Assembly: GCA_024696155.1 (NCBI GenBank)
Contig: JAILHD010000034.1
Location: 1-54,818 of the forward strand
Length of the DNA: 54,818 bases
Source of the DNA: Treponema sp.
Lineage (GTDB): Bacteria; Spirochaetota; Spirochaetia; Treponematales; Treponemataceae
Direction: 5' to 3'
Every line of letters begins with the position of its first letter. The stretch's first letter is position 1. This document shows positions 9,101-16,366 of this stretch, one piece after another. The position numbers and the translations under genes are program-made. The notes beneath the pieces were generated by a model. The model saw only the letters and a program-made list of their open reading frames with translations, searched no databases and was not told where the DNA came from.

Positions 9101-10662
9101 ATTCTATCGAAGACCTTGCTCAGCTTATTTATGATTTGAAAAATGCAAACCGCGCTGCCAGAATCAGCGTAAAGCTTGTAAGTGAAGCAGGTGTAGGTAC
9201 AATTGCTGCCGGTGTTGCAAAAGCCGGTGCACAGGTAATTTTGATTTCCGGTCATGATGGTGGTACTGGTGCTGCACCAATTTCTTCTATTCATCATGCG
9301 GGACTTCCATGGGAACTTGGCCTTTCTGAGGCTCATCAGACTTTGATTCAAAACGGACTTCGCGGTCGTGTAATTATTGAAACTGACGGTAAACTTATGA
9401 GCGGCCGTGATGTTGCAATTGCCTGTCTTTTGGGTGCAGAGGAGTTTGGTTTTGCTACAGCGCCTCTTATTACAATGGGTTGTGCAATGATGCGTGTCTG
9501 CAATCTTGATACCTGTCCATTTGGTGTTGCAACTCAGAATGAAAAACTTCGCGAACGCTTCCCTGGAAAGCCTGAATACGTAGAAAACTTTATGAAGTTT
9601 ATTGCCCAGGAACTTCGCGAATATATGGCAAAACTTGGAGTTCGTTCTATTGATGAAATGTGCGGACGAACAGATCTTCTTAAGATGAAGGAAAAGCAGG
9701 GCTTTAAGCGTGCCGGTCTTATTGATTTGTCTCGCGTACTTGCCGGTGGCGAAAACGAAGGCTGGAAAAAGACCCGCGATACATTCAACTTCGAACTTGA
9801 AAAGAAACTTGACCTTACAAGACTGGTGCCAGACTTTGAAAACTCTAAGGCTTCGGCAGAAGTAGACATTCAGTCTACAGACCGCACCTTTGGTACTATT
9901 CTTGGCAGCGAAATCCAGAAGAAATTCGGTGGAAAACTTGAAGATGATGCTTACGTTGTAAAATGCCGCGGTGGAGCGGGACAGAGCTTTGGTGCCTTTA
10001 TTCCAAAAGGACTTACAATCCGTCTTACAGGAGATGCAAACGATGCCTTTGGTAAAGGCTTGAGCGGTGGAAAACTTGTTGTTACAAAGCCTGCTGATTT
10101 TGAAGGTCAGGCAGACAGCAACATTATTGTAGGAAACGTTGCATTGTTTGGTGCTACAAGCGGTAATGCCTATATCAACGGTGTTGCAGGCGAGCGTTTC
10201 TGTGTCCGTAATTCCGGGGCTATAGTTGTTGCTGAAGGTTGCGGTGATCACGGTCTTGAATACATGACTGGTGGAACTGCCGTAATTCTTGGAGGCACTG
10301 GACGCAATTTGTGTGCCGGTATGAGTGGTGGAGTTGCTTACATTCTTGATGAAAAGCACGACCTTTACAAACGTCTTAATCACGAACTTGTAAAAAGCTA
10401 TGACCTTGATGATGAGATTTCTACTCTGCGCGGAACAAGTGATCAGGAACGTCTTCGCAGTCTTATTGAAGAACACGCAAAAGAAACAGGTTCTCAAAAG
10501 GCAAAAGCAATTCTTTCTGACTGGGAACATTACAAGACCTGCTTTAAGAAGATTATCCCTAATGATTATCTGAAGATTATGACAGGAATTGCCAGCGAAG
10601 AGTCTAAAGGTCTTGCTCATGATGATGCAGTTCTTGCAGCCTTTAAGAAGGCGACTGCATAA
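6196..10662 (+). CDS. gltB: Glutamate synthase large subunit
   Basis: Converts 2-oxoglutarate and glutamine to two glutamate, working with the small subunit encoded next. The 1488-residue protein has the full GltB layout: a class II glutaminase domain whose catalytic cysteine is Cys14 (HDACGIG, exposed after propeptide removal), a central domain, an FMN synthase domain (about 790-1180), and a C-terminal beta-helix domain rich in glycine (about 1230-1480). The 3Fe-4S cluster cysteines are Cys1096, Cys1102 and Cys1107 in CAMMRVCNLDTCPFG. GAGG stands 6 bases before the ATG. Expression is probably governed by the terminator hairpin in its leader. Confidence 0.98.
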   Translation: MKTLYEPSFEHDACGIGAVVNIDGSKSHKIVDNALSIVEKLEHRAGKDASGKTGDGVGILLQISHDFFKKAAADFVGNLGERDYGIAQIFFPGNEDECNSEKTDFEKAVKEGGLKLLGWRQVPVDAAVLGQKARDCMPNIRQAFIARPEKCEKGLEFDKLLYKVRLSFEKKDNHKTYICSFSSRTIVYKGMFLVHELRTFYKDLQSPEYVSALALVHSRFSTNTNPSWQRAHPNRFIAHNGEINTIRGNVDRMLARDGEVDTTGSDSAMLDNTLEYFVMNGMPLPLAVMICIPEPWKHDDSLSQEKRDFYHYWATMMEPWDGPAAILYSDGDVLGATLDRNGLRPSRYFITKDNMLVLSSEVGVLDIPESQIVEKSRLMPGRMLLVDTTQKRLITDKELKETYATKNPYGEWLDLNLTHLADLKIPNKKIPVSTQEERNRLYRAFAWNYEDLNEMVLPMARNGVEPTGAMGVDTPLACLSDKHPPLYSYFKQLFAQVTNPPIDSLREKIVTDTTVYVGTDGDLLHTKGSNCRVLEINNPILTGTDLVKIAALNQPGLRATTLSLLMDMEKLNLESALENLFKQIDAVYSEGYNIIILSDRGVDEKHAAIPSLLAVSAVEQYLIRTKKRTKISIILESAEVRDVHQAAMCMGYGARAINPYLAHESIAELIDQKLLDKDYHTAIDDYNKAIIGGIVKIAAKMGISAVQSYQSAQIFEAVGIAQDVVEKYFTNTVSRVGGIGLKEIEEDILYHHKQAWNDMGLTVNTHLDSVGFHKFRRGPNAEDHLYNPETIIALQEATRNGDYSRFKEYTALVDDNSRPHTLRAMLDFDFEKAGKGISIDEVEGVDSIVQRFKTGAMSYGSISEEAHKCMAAAMNHLHGKSNSGEGGEKPERLGTEYNSAIKQVASGRFGVTEEYLLSAREIQIKMAQGAKPGEGGHLPGKKVYPWIAKTRYATPGVSLISPPPHHDIYSIEDLAQLIYDLKNANRAARISVKLVSEAGVGTIAAGVAKAGAQVILISGHDGGTGAAPISSIHHAGLPWELGLSEAHQTLIQNGLRGRVIIETDGKLMSGRDVAIACLLGAEEFGFATAPLITMGCAMMRVCNLDTCPFGVATQNEKLRERFPGKPEYVENFMKFIAQELREYMAKLGVRSIDEMCGRTDLLKMKEKQGFKRAGLIDLSRVLAGGENEGWKKTRDTFNFELEKKLDLTRLVPDFENSKASAEVDIQSTDRTFGTILGSEIQKKFGGKLEDDAYVVKCRGGAGQSFGAFIPKGLTIRLTGDANDAFGKGLSGGKLVVTKPADFEGQADSNIIVGNVALFGATSGNAYINGVAGERFCVRNSGAIVVAEGCGDHGLEYMTGGTAVILGGTGRNLCAGMSGGVAYILDEKHDLYKRLNHELVKSYDLDDEISTLRGTSDQERLRSLIEEHAKETGSQKAKAILSDWEHYKTCFKKIIPNDYLKIMTGIASEESKGLAHDDAVLAAFKKATA

Positions 10663-10741
10663 GCGGGGCGTTGCGGGGTGTCCCCGCAGAAGGGGTAGCC
10701 CGCAACAGGGTGCGGGCGCAGGGGAAGGCTTTCCCCTCCTT
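10663..10741 (+). repeat. GC-rich palindromic insert between gltB and gltD
   Basis: Much more GC-rich than its surroundings. It contains GCGGGG-TGT-CCCCGC, an outer GTTGCGGG/CCCGCAAC pair, and GGGGAA-GGCT-TTCCCC. It starts directly at the gltB stop codon and ends about 10 bases before the gltD ribosome binding site. This looks like a repeated extragenic palindrome inserted in the operon; another copy is not visible in this window. Confidence 0.5.
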
Positions 10742-10763
10742 AAAACATCATAGGAGAATTAAT

Positions 10764-12359
10764 ATGGGTAAACCAACTGGATTTATGGATTATAAAAGAA
10801 TTGAAAACGGAAGTTTTGAGCCGCTTGAGCGTATAAAGAATTTTAAGGAGTTTCATCCTGTAATGGAGGATGCTAAGCGACGTGAACAGGCAGCCCGCTG
10901 TATGAACTGTGGTGTGCCGATGTGTCAATCGGCAATCCGTCTTGCCGGCATGGTAACAGGTTGTCCACTTCATAATTATATTCCGGAATGGAACGACGCG
11001 CTTTTTAAAGGTCAGTATGATATGGCGGCCTGGAGACTTTTAAAAACTTCAAGTTTTCCGGAATTTACAGGAAGGGTTTGCCCGGCTCTTTGCGAAAAGG
11101 CCTGCAACTGCGGAAATCCTGTGTGTGGTGATGGAGCCGTTACAGTTCACGAAAATGAGCTTTATATTATAGAAAAAGCTTTTGAATCAGGTTACATGAA
11201 GCCTGAAATTCCTGCGGTTCGAAGCGGAAAAAAGATTGCCGTAATTGGTGCGGGGCCTGCAGGCCTTGCTGCTGCAGACTGGCTTAATCGCCGCGGTCAC
11301 AGCGTTACAGTTTACGAGCGCGAAGATAAGGCCGGCGGACTTTTGATGTACGGTATTCCTAACATGAAGCTGGACAAAAAAATTGTTGAACGCCGAATTT
11401 CCTTGATGAAGGCTGAAGGCGTTGAGTTTGTATTCAATGCCGATGTAGGAAAAAATATTTCTGCAGAGCATATTTTACGCCAGTTTGATGCTGTTGCCCT
11501 CTGCTGTGGTGCAAAAAAAGCCCGCTCTCTTACTTCTTCTGGTATTTCCGAACTAAAATCCGAGCGGGAAGGAGCTGCCGGCGGAATGATGTTCGCTGTA
11601 GATTTTCTTAAAGCTGTTACAAAATGTGTAATTGCAACAACCGGCGCCCTTGAAAAAATCGGAATTAATCCTGCAAACAAACAGATTGACCAGATGCTGC
11701 TTCAGGATTTTGGAATTGAAGTTGAAGGAAAACATGTTGTGATTGTAGGTGGTGGTGATACTGGTAATGACTGCTGCGGAACTTCAATTCGTCTTGGTGC
11801 TGCAAGCGTTACTCAGATAGAAATGATGCCTTGCCCTCCAAAAGAGCGTGCTGCAAATAACCCATGGCCACAGTGGCCAAAAGTGCTCAAAACTGATTAC
11901 GGTGCAGAAGAATCAATTGCGGTTTTCGGTCACGATCCTCGCGTTTATGAAACAACTGTAAAAGAAGTAATCAGTAAAGACGGTCATATTACAGCCGTTC
12001 GCACTGTTGAAGTTGAATTTAAAAATATTGATGGAAAGCGCCAGCTTGTAGAACGCCAGGGAACAGAAAAAACACTTCCTTGTGATTTGCTTCTGGTTGC
12101 CGCAGGTTTTACCGGTTGTGAAGAATATACAGCACAGTCCTTTGGTGTTGAACTTGGTCCCCGCGGAACAGTTGCAACTGCGCTTACTGAAGGAGATCAG
12201 AAAATTGAAACTTCTTTCAGTTCAGATACAGGTTATGCCACATCAGTTTCTAAGGTTTTTGCAGCCGGCGACATGCACCGCGGACAGTCTCTTGTAGTCT
12301 GGGCCATTGCCGAAGGCCGCGAATGCGCCCAGGAAATAGATGCATTTTTATTGAAATAG
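10764..12359 (+). CDS. gltD: Glutamate synthase small subunit (NAD(P)H-dependent)
   Basis: Supplies electrons from NAD(P)H to GltB through FAD and two 4Fe-4S clusters. I place the start at ATG 10764 (MGKPTGFMDYKR), preceded by AGGAG; an in-frame GTG further upstream lies in the GC-rich palindrome and is unlikely. The 531-residue product has the N-terminal cysteine motifs CMNCGVPMC near residue 46 and CPALCEKACNCGNPVC, the FAD Rossmann motif GAGPAGLAAADW near 160, and the NAD(P)H motif VGGGDTGNDCCG. It is separated from gltB only by the GC-rich repeat, so the two probably form one operon. Confidence 0.96.
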   Translation: MGKPTGFMDYKRIENGSFEPLERIKNFKEFHPVMEDAKRREQAARCMNCGVPMCQSAIRLAGMVTGCPLHNYIPEWNDALFKGQYDMAAWRLLKTSSFPEFTGRVCPALCEKACNCGNPVCGDGAVTVHENELYIIEKAFESGYMKPEIPAVRSGKKIAVIGAGPAGLAAADWLNRRGHSVTVYEREDKAGGLLMYGIPNMKLDKKIVERRISLMKAEGVEFVFNADVGKNISAEHILRQFDAVALCCGAKKARSLTSSGISELKSEREGAAGGMMFAVDFLKAVTKCVIATTGALEKIGINPANKQIDQMLLQDFGIEVEGKHVVIVGGGDTGNDCCGTSIRLGAASVTQIEMMPCPPKERAANNPWPQWPKVLKTDYGAEESIAVFGHDPRVYETTVKEVISKDGHITAVRTVEVEFKNIDGKRQLVERQGTEKTLPCDLLLVAAGFTGCEEYTAQSFGVELGPRGTVATALTEGDQKIETSFSSDTGYATSVSKVFAAGDMHRGQSLVVWAIAEGRECAQEIDAFLLK

Positions 12360-12376
12360 AATAAATAAGAAAAATA

Positions 12377-12513
12377 GCGCAAGGGAACAGAGTATGCTTC
12401 AAAAACGTTCTGTTTGTGATGGTCGCAAAAGCGACCAGTTCAATAGTTTCTTTACCACAAACAGCATGTAGCGCGATATCGCGCGGTTTTGAAGCATACT
12501 CTGCGACCGGGAG
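12377..12513 (-). repeat. Multi-stem structured element, copy 1
   Basis: Read on the minus strand this 137-base element has a long outer stem (AGAGTATGCTTCAAAA with its exact complement), a GCGCGATATCGCGC hairpin, a stem CTGTTTGTG/CACAAACAG, and an inner TGGTCGC-TTTT-GCGACCA hairpin. It aligns end to end with 54599-54734 on the plus strand; several stem positions differ in both partners so that pairing is kept. It lies between gltD and the ABC-F gene. It may be a mobile palindromic element or a structured RNA. Confidence 0.65.
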
Positions 12514-12588
12514 CAATTTTTATTTCTAAGTTGTAATATTCCTGATAAAAAGCTAAAATATCATCAAATTTATTTTTGAGGGATATTA

Positions 12589-14241
12589 ATGATTACAGTA
12601 AGCGATGTAAGCGTTTCATTCAGCGAAAAACCGCTTTTTAAAGACGTAAACCTTAAGTTTAATAAAGGAAACTGTTACGGAATCACCGGTGCAAATGGTG
12701 CCGGAAAATCTACCTTCCTTAAGCTTCTTTCCGGCGAGCTCGAACGCGATTCAGGCGATATTTTTATGACTCCGGGCGAGCGAATGGCTGTTTTAAAGCA
12801 GGATCACTTTGCTTATGATGAATATTTGGTAAAAGATACTGTTATGATGGGCTTTCCAAAACTTTACGAAGTTTCTAAGGCCCGTGACGAAATTTATGCT
12901 AAAGCTGACTTTACCGAAGAAGACGGAATTAAATCTGCCGAGCTGGAAGCAGAATTTGGCGAACTTGGCGGTTACGAAGCAGAAAATCAGATTGAACAGA
13001 TGCTTTCAGGTCTTGGCCTTGAAGAAGAATTTCATGACAAAATGATGAGCGAGCTCGATGAATCTCAGAAGGTTCGTGTTCTTCTTGCACAGGCAATCTA
13101 CGGAAACCCTGATGCCCTGATTCTCGATGAACCTACCAACGGTTTGGATATTGAATCAATTACCTGGCTTGAAAACTTCCTTCTGGACTTTGAAAACACT
13201 GTAATTGTTGTATCGCATGACCGTCACTTCCTGAACACAGTCTGCACTTACATCTGCGATATAGACTTTGGAAAAATCACACAGTTCAGCGGAAACTACG
13301 ACTTCTGGTATCAGATGACTCAGATTATGCAGCGTCAGGCTCATGAACAGCAGAAAAAGACTGAAGACAAGATGAAGGATTTGCGCGAGTTTATCCTCCG
13401 TTTCTCTTCTAACGCATCTAAGGCTAAACAGGCAACATCTCGTAAAAAGATTTACGACAAACTTGCAGAAAGCATGGAAGAAATCCCTGTTTCTACCCGT
13501 AAGTTTCCTTATGTAAGCTTTAAAGCAGACCGTGAAATCGGAAACAACGTTCTTGATATCAAAGGACTCAACTATAAGGATGCAGACGGCGTTCAGCTTC
13601 TTAAAGATTTTTCTTTGTCTGTTGGTCGTAACGATAAAATTGCCTTTGTCGGAATTGAGCATAACTCAAAGACAGCACTTTTTGACATCATCAACGAGGT
13701 TAAAAAGCCTGATTCAGGTGAATATTACTGGGGTCAGACAACTTCACACACATATCTTCCACGCGATACATCATCATACTTTGACAACAATCTGAACATT
13801 ACAGAATGGCTCAAGCAGTATTCTAAAGATCAGGATGATGCTTATGTTCGCGGCTTCCTTGGACGTATGCTCTTTAGTGGTGACGAATCTCTTAAAAAGG
13901 TTAAGGTACTTTCCGGAGGAGAAAAAGTCCGCTGTATGCTTTCAAAACTTATGCTTTCTGGTGCCAACGTTCTTTGTATGGATGACCCTACAAACCACCT
14001 TGACCTTGAAGCAATTCAGTCTTTGAACGAAGGTTTGATTGCATTCCCAGGTGTTGTACTCTTTACTTCACATGACCACGAGTTCATTCAGTCTATTGCT
14101 AACCGCATCGTAGAAATCACTCCAAACGGAATTATTGACCGCATGATGAGCTTTGATGACTACATTAAAGACGAAGGCGTTGCCGAACTCCGTAAAAAGC
14201 TCTACGAAGGAACAGGTAAGAAGCTCAAGTATAGAGTTTAA
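12589..14241 (+). CDS. ABC-F family ATPase (YkpA/YbiT-like)
   Basis: A soluble protein with two ATP-binding cassettes and no membrane segment; ABC-F proteins act on the ribosome. Domain 1 has Walker A GANGAGKST and Walker B LILDEPTNGLD, but its signature motif is degenerate (LDESQKVRVLL). Domain 2 has a normal LSGGEKVRCML signature, a Walker A reading GIEHNSKT (Ser for the second Gly), and MDDPTNHLD with Asp at the catalytic Glu position. The 550-residue length and these asymmetries fit the YkpA/YbiT branch, though I recall this only from memory. GAGGGAT stands before the ATG. Antibiotic-resistance function is not implied. Confidence 0.9.
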   Translation: MITVSDVSVSFSEKPLFKDVNLKFNKGNCYGITGANGAGKSTFLKLLSGELERDSGDIFMTPGERMAVLKQDHFAYDEYLVKDTVMMGFPKLYEVSKARDEIYAKADFTEEDGIKSAELEAEFGELGGYEAENQIEQMLSGLGLEEEFHDKMMSELDESQKVRVLLAQAIYGNPDALILDEPTNGLDIESITWLENFLLDFENTVIVVSHDRHFLNTVCTYICDIDFGKITQFSGNYDFWYQMTQIMQRQAHEQQKKTEDKMKDLREFILRFSSNASKAKQATSRKKIYDKLAESMEEIPVSTRKFPYVSFKADREIGNNVLDIKGLNYKDADGVQLLKDFSLSVGRNDKIAFVGIEHNSKTALFDIINEVKKPDSGEYYWGQTTSHTYLPRDTSSYFDNNLNITEWLKQYSKDQDDAYVRGFLGRMLFSGDESLKKVKVLSGGEKVRCMLSKLMLSGANVLCMDDPTNHLDLEAIQSLNEGLIAFPGVVLFTSHDHEFIQSIANRIVEITPNGIIDRMMSFDDYIKDEGVAELRKKLYEGTGKKLKYRV

Positions 14242-14244
14242 AAC

Positions 14245-14273
14245 TTGACATTTGTACATATTTCCTCTATATT
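14245..14273 (+). promoter_or_regulatory. Promoter of the rimP-nusA-infB operon
   Basis: TTGACA (14245-14250), 17 bases, TATATT (14268-14273), immediately after the ABC-F stop codon. The expected start near 14280 lies upstream of the terminator hairpin at 14301-14332. Confidence 0.65.
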
Positions 14274-14300
14274 ATATATGTCAGTTTAATATTAGTATTA

Positions 14301-14332
14301 AAAAGACTCGTGCAAAAACACGGGTCTTTTTT
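14301..14332 (+). terminator. Terminator hairpin in the rimP-nusA leader
   Basis: AAAAGACTCGTG, loop CAAAAA, CACGGGTCTTTT followed by further T. It can end ABC-F transcripts, but it also lies between the promoter at 14245 and rimP, so it may attenuate the nusA operon. A NusA-dependent leader terminator is known to autoregulate the B. subtilis nusA operon. Confidence 0.8.
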
Positions 14333-14372
14333 ATTATTGTTCAAAAAGTTTGTTGCTGACCTGAAACCGGAT

Positions 14373-14861
14373 ATGGAATATACATCATATAAATCAATTA
14401 AATACTATCCTGAGTGTTCTGCTCTTGTAGAAGAACTTGGATACAAACTTGTAGACCTTAAGATTGTTCCTGCAAAGACAATCACTAAGATTTCTGCAAT
14501 TGTGTGCACTAAGGATCCAAACGGGAACATGGGCGTAAATGACTGCGCTAAGGTTCACCGTGTGCTTCTTCCAAAACTTGAAGAGCTTTTGGGAACTGAA
14601 GAAACAAGCATGGAGCTTACAAGCCCTGGCATTGAGCATAATCTTAAGAATGCGGCTGAATTTGCACTTTTTGCTGGCAGAACAGTGCGCATCTGGGATA
14701 AAACTGTTACAGACTGGATTAGTGGAACAATTGTTTCTGCTGATGACAAATCGGTTACTTTAAAGAAGGATGACGGTACAGAGTTTACCCAATCTTTTGA
14801 AAATATAGCAAAGGCAAAATTTATTTCTGCCTCAAATAATAACAATAAAGAGGAGGCTTAA
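14373..14861 (+). CDS. rimP: Ribosome maturation factor RimP
   Basis: RimP assists 30S subunit maturation. I start it at ATG 14373, giving 162 residues; the longer frame opens at a GTG inside the terminator hairpin and is unlikely. No strong Shine-Dalgarno is seen. The N-terminal domain shows the family pattern LVEELGYKLVDLKI, then the VHRVLLPKLEE and MELTSPGIEHNLKN segments, and the C-terminal SH3-like part GTIVSADDKSVTLKKDDGTE. It is followed one base later by nusA, as in most bacteria. Confidence 0.92.
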   Translation: MEYTSYKSIKYYPECSALVEELGYKLVDLKIVPAKTITKISAIVCTKDPNGNMGVNDCAKVHRVLLPKLEELLGTEETSMELTSPGIEHNLKNAAEFALFAGRTVRIWDKTVTDWISGTIVSADDKSVTLKKDDGTEFTQSFENIAKAKFISASNNNNKEEA

Positions 14862-14862
14862 A

Positions 14863-16347
14863 ATGTCAGAAATGGCAGAAGCTATCCGTCGTTTGATTGA
14901 AGAAAAAGGTTATTCTGAAGAATCAGTACGACAGACTATCGAGAAGGCACTTAAAGCTGCTTATAAAAAGAGATATGGAACAGACGAGAACGCAATCGTA
15001 AAGTTTGCAGACGATATGTCGGATGTGTCGCTTTTCTCAAGAAAAGTTGTAATTGATGGTGTTTATGACCCAACAATGGAAATTGAACTTGAGGAAGCCC
15101 GCGCACTTGCAGGTGATGAGATTGAAGAGGGTGATGAAATTGATATTCTTGAAGACCCTAAATCTTACGAGCGTTCAGAAGTTTCTACTGGTAAGCAGAC
15201 TGCTCATCAGGGCTTGAACGAAACCTACAAGACATCTCTTTACAACGAGTATAAAGACAAAGTTGGTGAAATCATCATCGGTTATTACCAGCGAGAACGC
15301 AACGGAAACATCTACGTTGACCTTGGAAATGCAGGCCGTCTTGAAGGTGTGCTTCCTGTTAAATATCAGTCTAAACTTGAATTCTACGACAAAAATGACC
15401 GCATTAAGGCTCTTATCGTAGACATTAAGCCTACAAACTCTGGAATCCAGCTGATTCTTTCTCGCAGCGATCCAAAACTTGTCTGCTCTATTTTGGAAAA
15501 AGAAGTTCCAGAAATTGCAGATGGTACTGTAGAAATTGTTAAGGCTGTCCGCGATGCAGGTTACCGCACAAAGATTGCTGTAAGCACAAAACGCGAAGAA
15601 GTAGATCCTGTTGGAGCTTGTGTTGGTCTTAAGGGTGTACGTATTCAGAATGTTATCCGTGAACTTTTGAACGAAAAAATCGATGTTCTTAAGTACGAAT
15701 CTGACCCTGCTGAGTTCATAAAAAATGCACTTTCACCAGCTCAGGTTAATCGCGTAGTTATCATGGATGCAGAAAAACGTCAGGCTCTCGCAATTGTTGA
15801 CGAAAGTCAGTTCTCTCTGGCAATTGGCCGTCAGGGACAGAACGTTCGCCTTGCTAACCGCCTTTGTGACTGGAACATCGACGTTAAGACAGAAGAGCAG
15901 GCAGCAGATATTGACTTCTCTAATGTTAATACTGTTCAGAATGCTCGTGCTCTCTTTAATGATGATGCAGCAGCAGAAGAAAATTATGATGAAATTACTA
16001 CTGTGGCAGAGTTGCCTGGTGTAAATAAAGAGGTTGCCGAACTTCTTAAGGCAAATGGAATTGAACAGATTCAGGACTTTGTTGAAGCTTACGACTCTGA
16101 TAAGATTCAGATTGAAGGTGTTACAAAAAAAGCACTTGATGAAATTAACAATCTTATTAATGAAAACGTTGAGTTCGTAGAAGACGAAACTGAAACTGAA
16201 GAGGCTCCAGCTCAGGCTGAGACAACAGAAAAAGAAGAAGCAGAGGAAGAATACTTCTGCCCTGAATGTGGAGCTAAGATTACTCTTGATATGACTCGCT
16301 GTCCAAAATGTGGTTGTGAGTTTGAATTCGAAGAGGATGCAGAATAG
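14863..16347 (+). CDS. nusA: Transcription elongation/termination factor NusA with C-terminal zinc ribbon
   Basis: NusA binds RNA polymerase and nascent RNA to modulate pausing, termination and antitermination. The 494-residue protein has the N-terminal polymerase-binding domain (about 1-130), an S1 domain, two KH domains (about 230-345, with EEVDPVGACVGLKGVRIQNV), and a helix-hairpin-helix-rich segment (about 380-440). Unusually, it ends in an acidic linker and a zinc ribbon: Cys466, Cys469, Cys480 and Cys483 in CPEC and CPKC pairs. GAGGAGG precedes the ATG inside the end of rimP, so the two genes are translationally close. Confidence 0.96.
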   Translation: MSEMAEAIRRLIEEKGYSEESVRQTIEKALKAAYKKRYGTDENAIVKFADDMSDVSLFSRKVVIDGVYDPTMEIELEEARALAGDEIEEGDEIDILEDPKSYERSEVSTGKQTAHQGLNETYKTSLYNEYKDKVGEIIIGYYQRERNGNIYVDLGNAGRLEGVLPVKYQSKLEFYDKNDRIKALIVDIKPTNSGIQLILSRSDPKLVCSILEKEVPEIADGTVEIVKAVRDAGYRTKIAVSTKREEVDPVGACVGLKGVRIQNVIRELLNEKIDVLKYESDPAEFIKNALSPAQVNRVVIMDAEKRQALAIVDESQFSLAIGRQGQNVRLANRLCDWNIDVKTEEQAADIDFSNVNTVQNARALFNDDAAAEENYDEITTVAELPGVNKEVAELLKANGIEQIQDFVEAYDSDKIQIEGVTKKALDEINNLINENVEFVEDETETEEAPAQAETTEKEEAEEEYFCPECGAKITLDMTRCPKCGCEFEFEEDAE

Positions 16348-16366
16348 AGAGGCATAGAATAGAAAC

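Noticed and set aside
9007-10620. A 537-codon open frame antisense to gltB
   Set aside because: It mirrors the codon bias of gltB, is rich in Cys, Asn and Phe without any domain, and has no ribosome binding site; gltB on the other strand is certain.
10671-10763. An N-terminal extension of GltD starting at a GTG
   Set aside because: The extra residues come from the GC-rich palindrome, lack similarity to GltD, and a good Shine-Dalgarno stands before ATG 10764.
12377-12513. Integron attC site, suggested by the long imperfect palindrome
   Set aside because: No GTTRRRY/RYYYAAC core sites at the ends, no integrase in the window, and the flanking genes are core metabolism.
14310-14372. A longer RimP starting at a GTG
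   Set aside because: That GTG lies inside the 5' arm of the terminator hairpin; the family alignment starts near ATG 14373.
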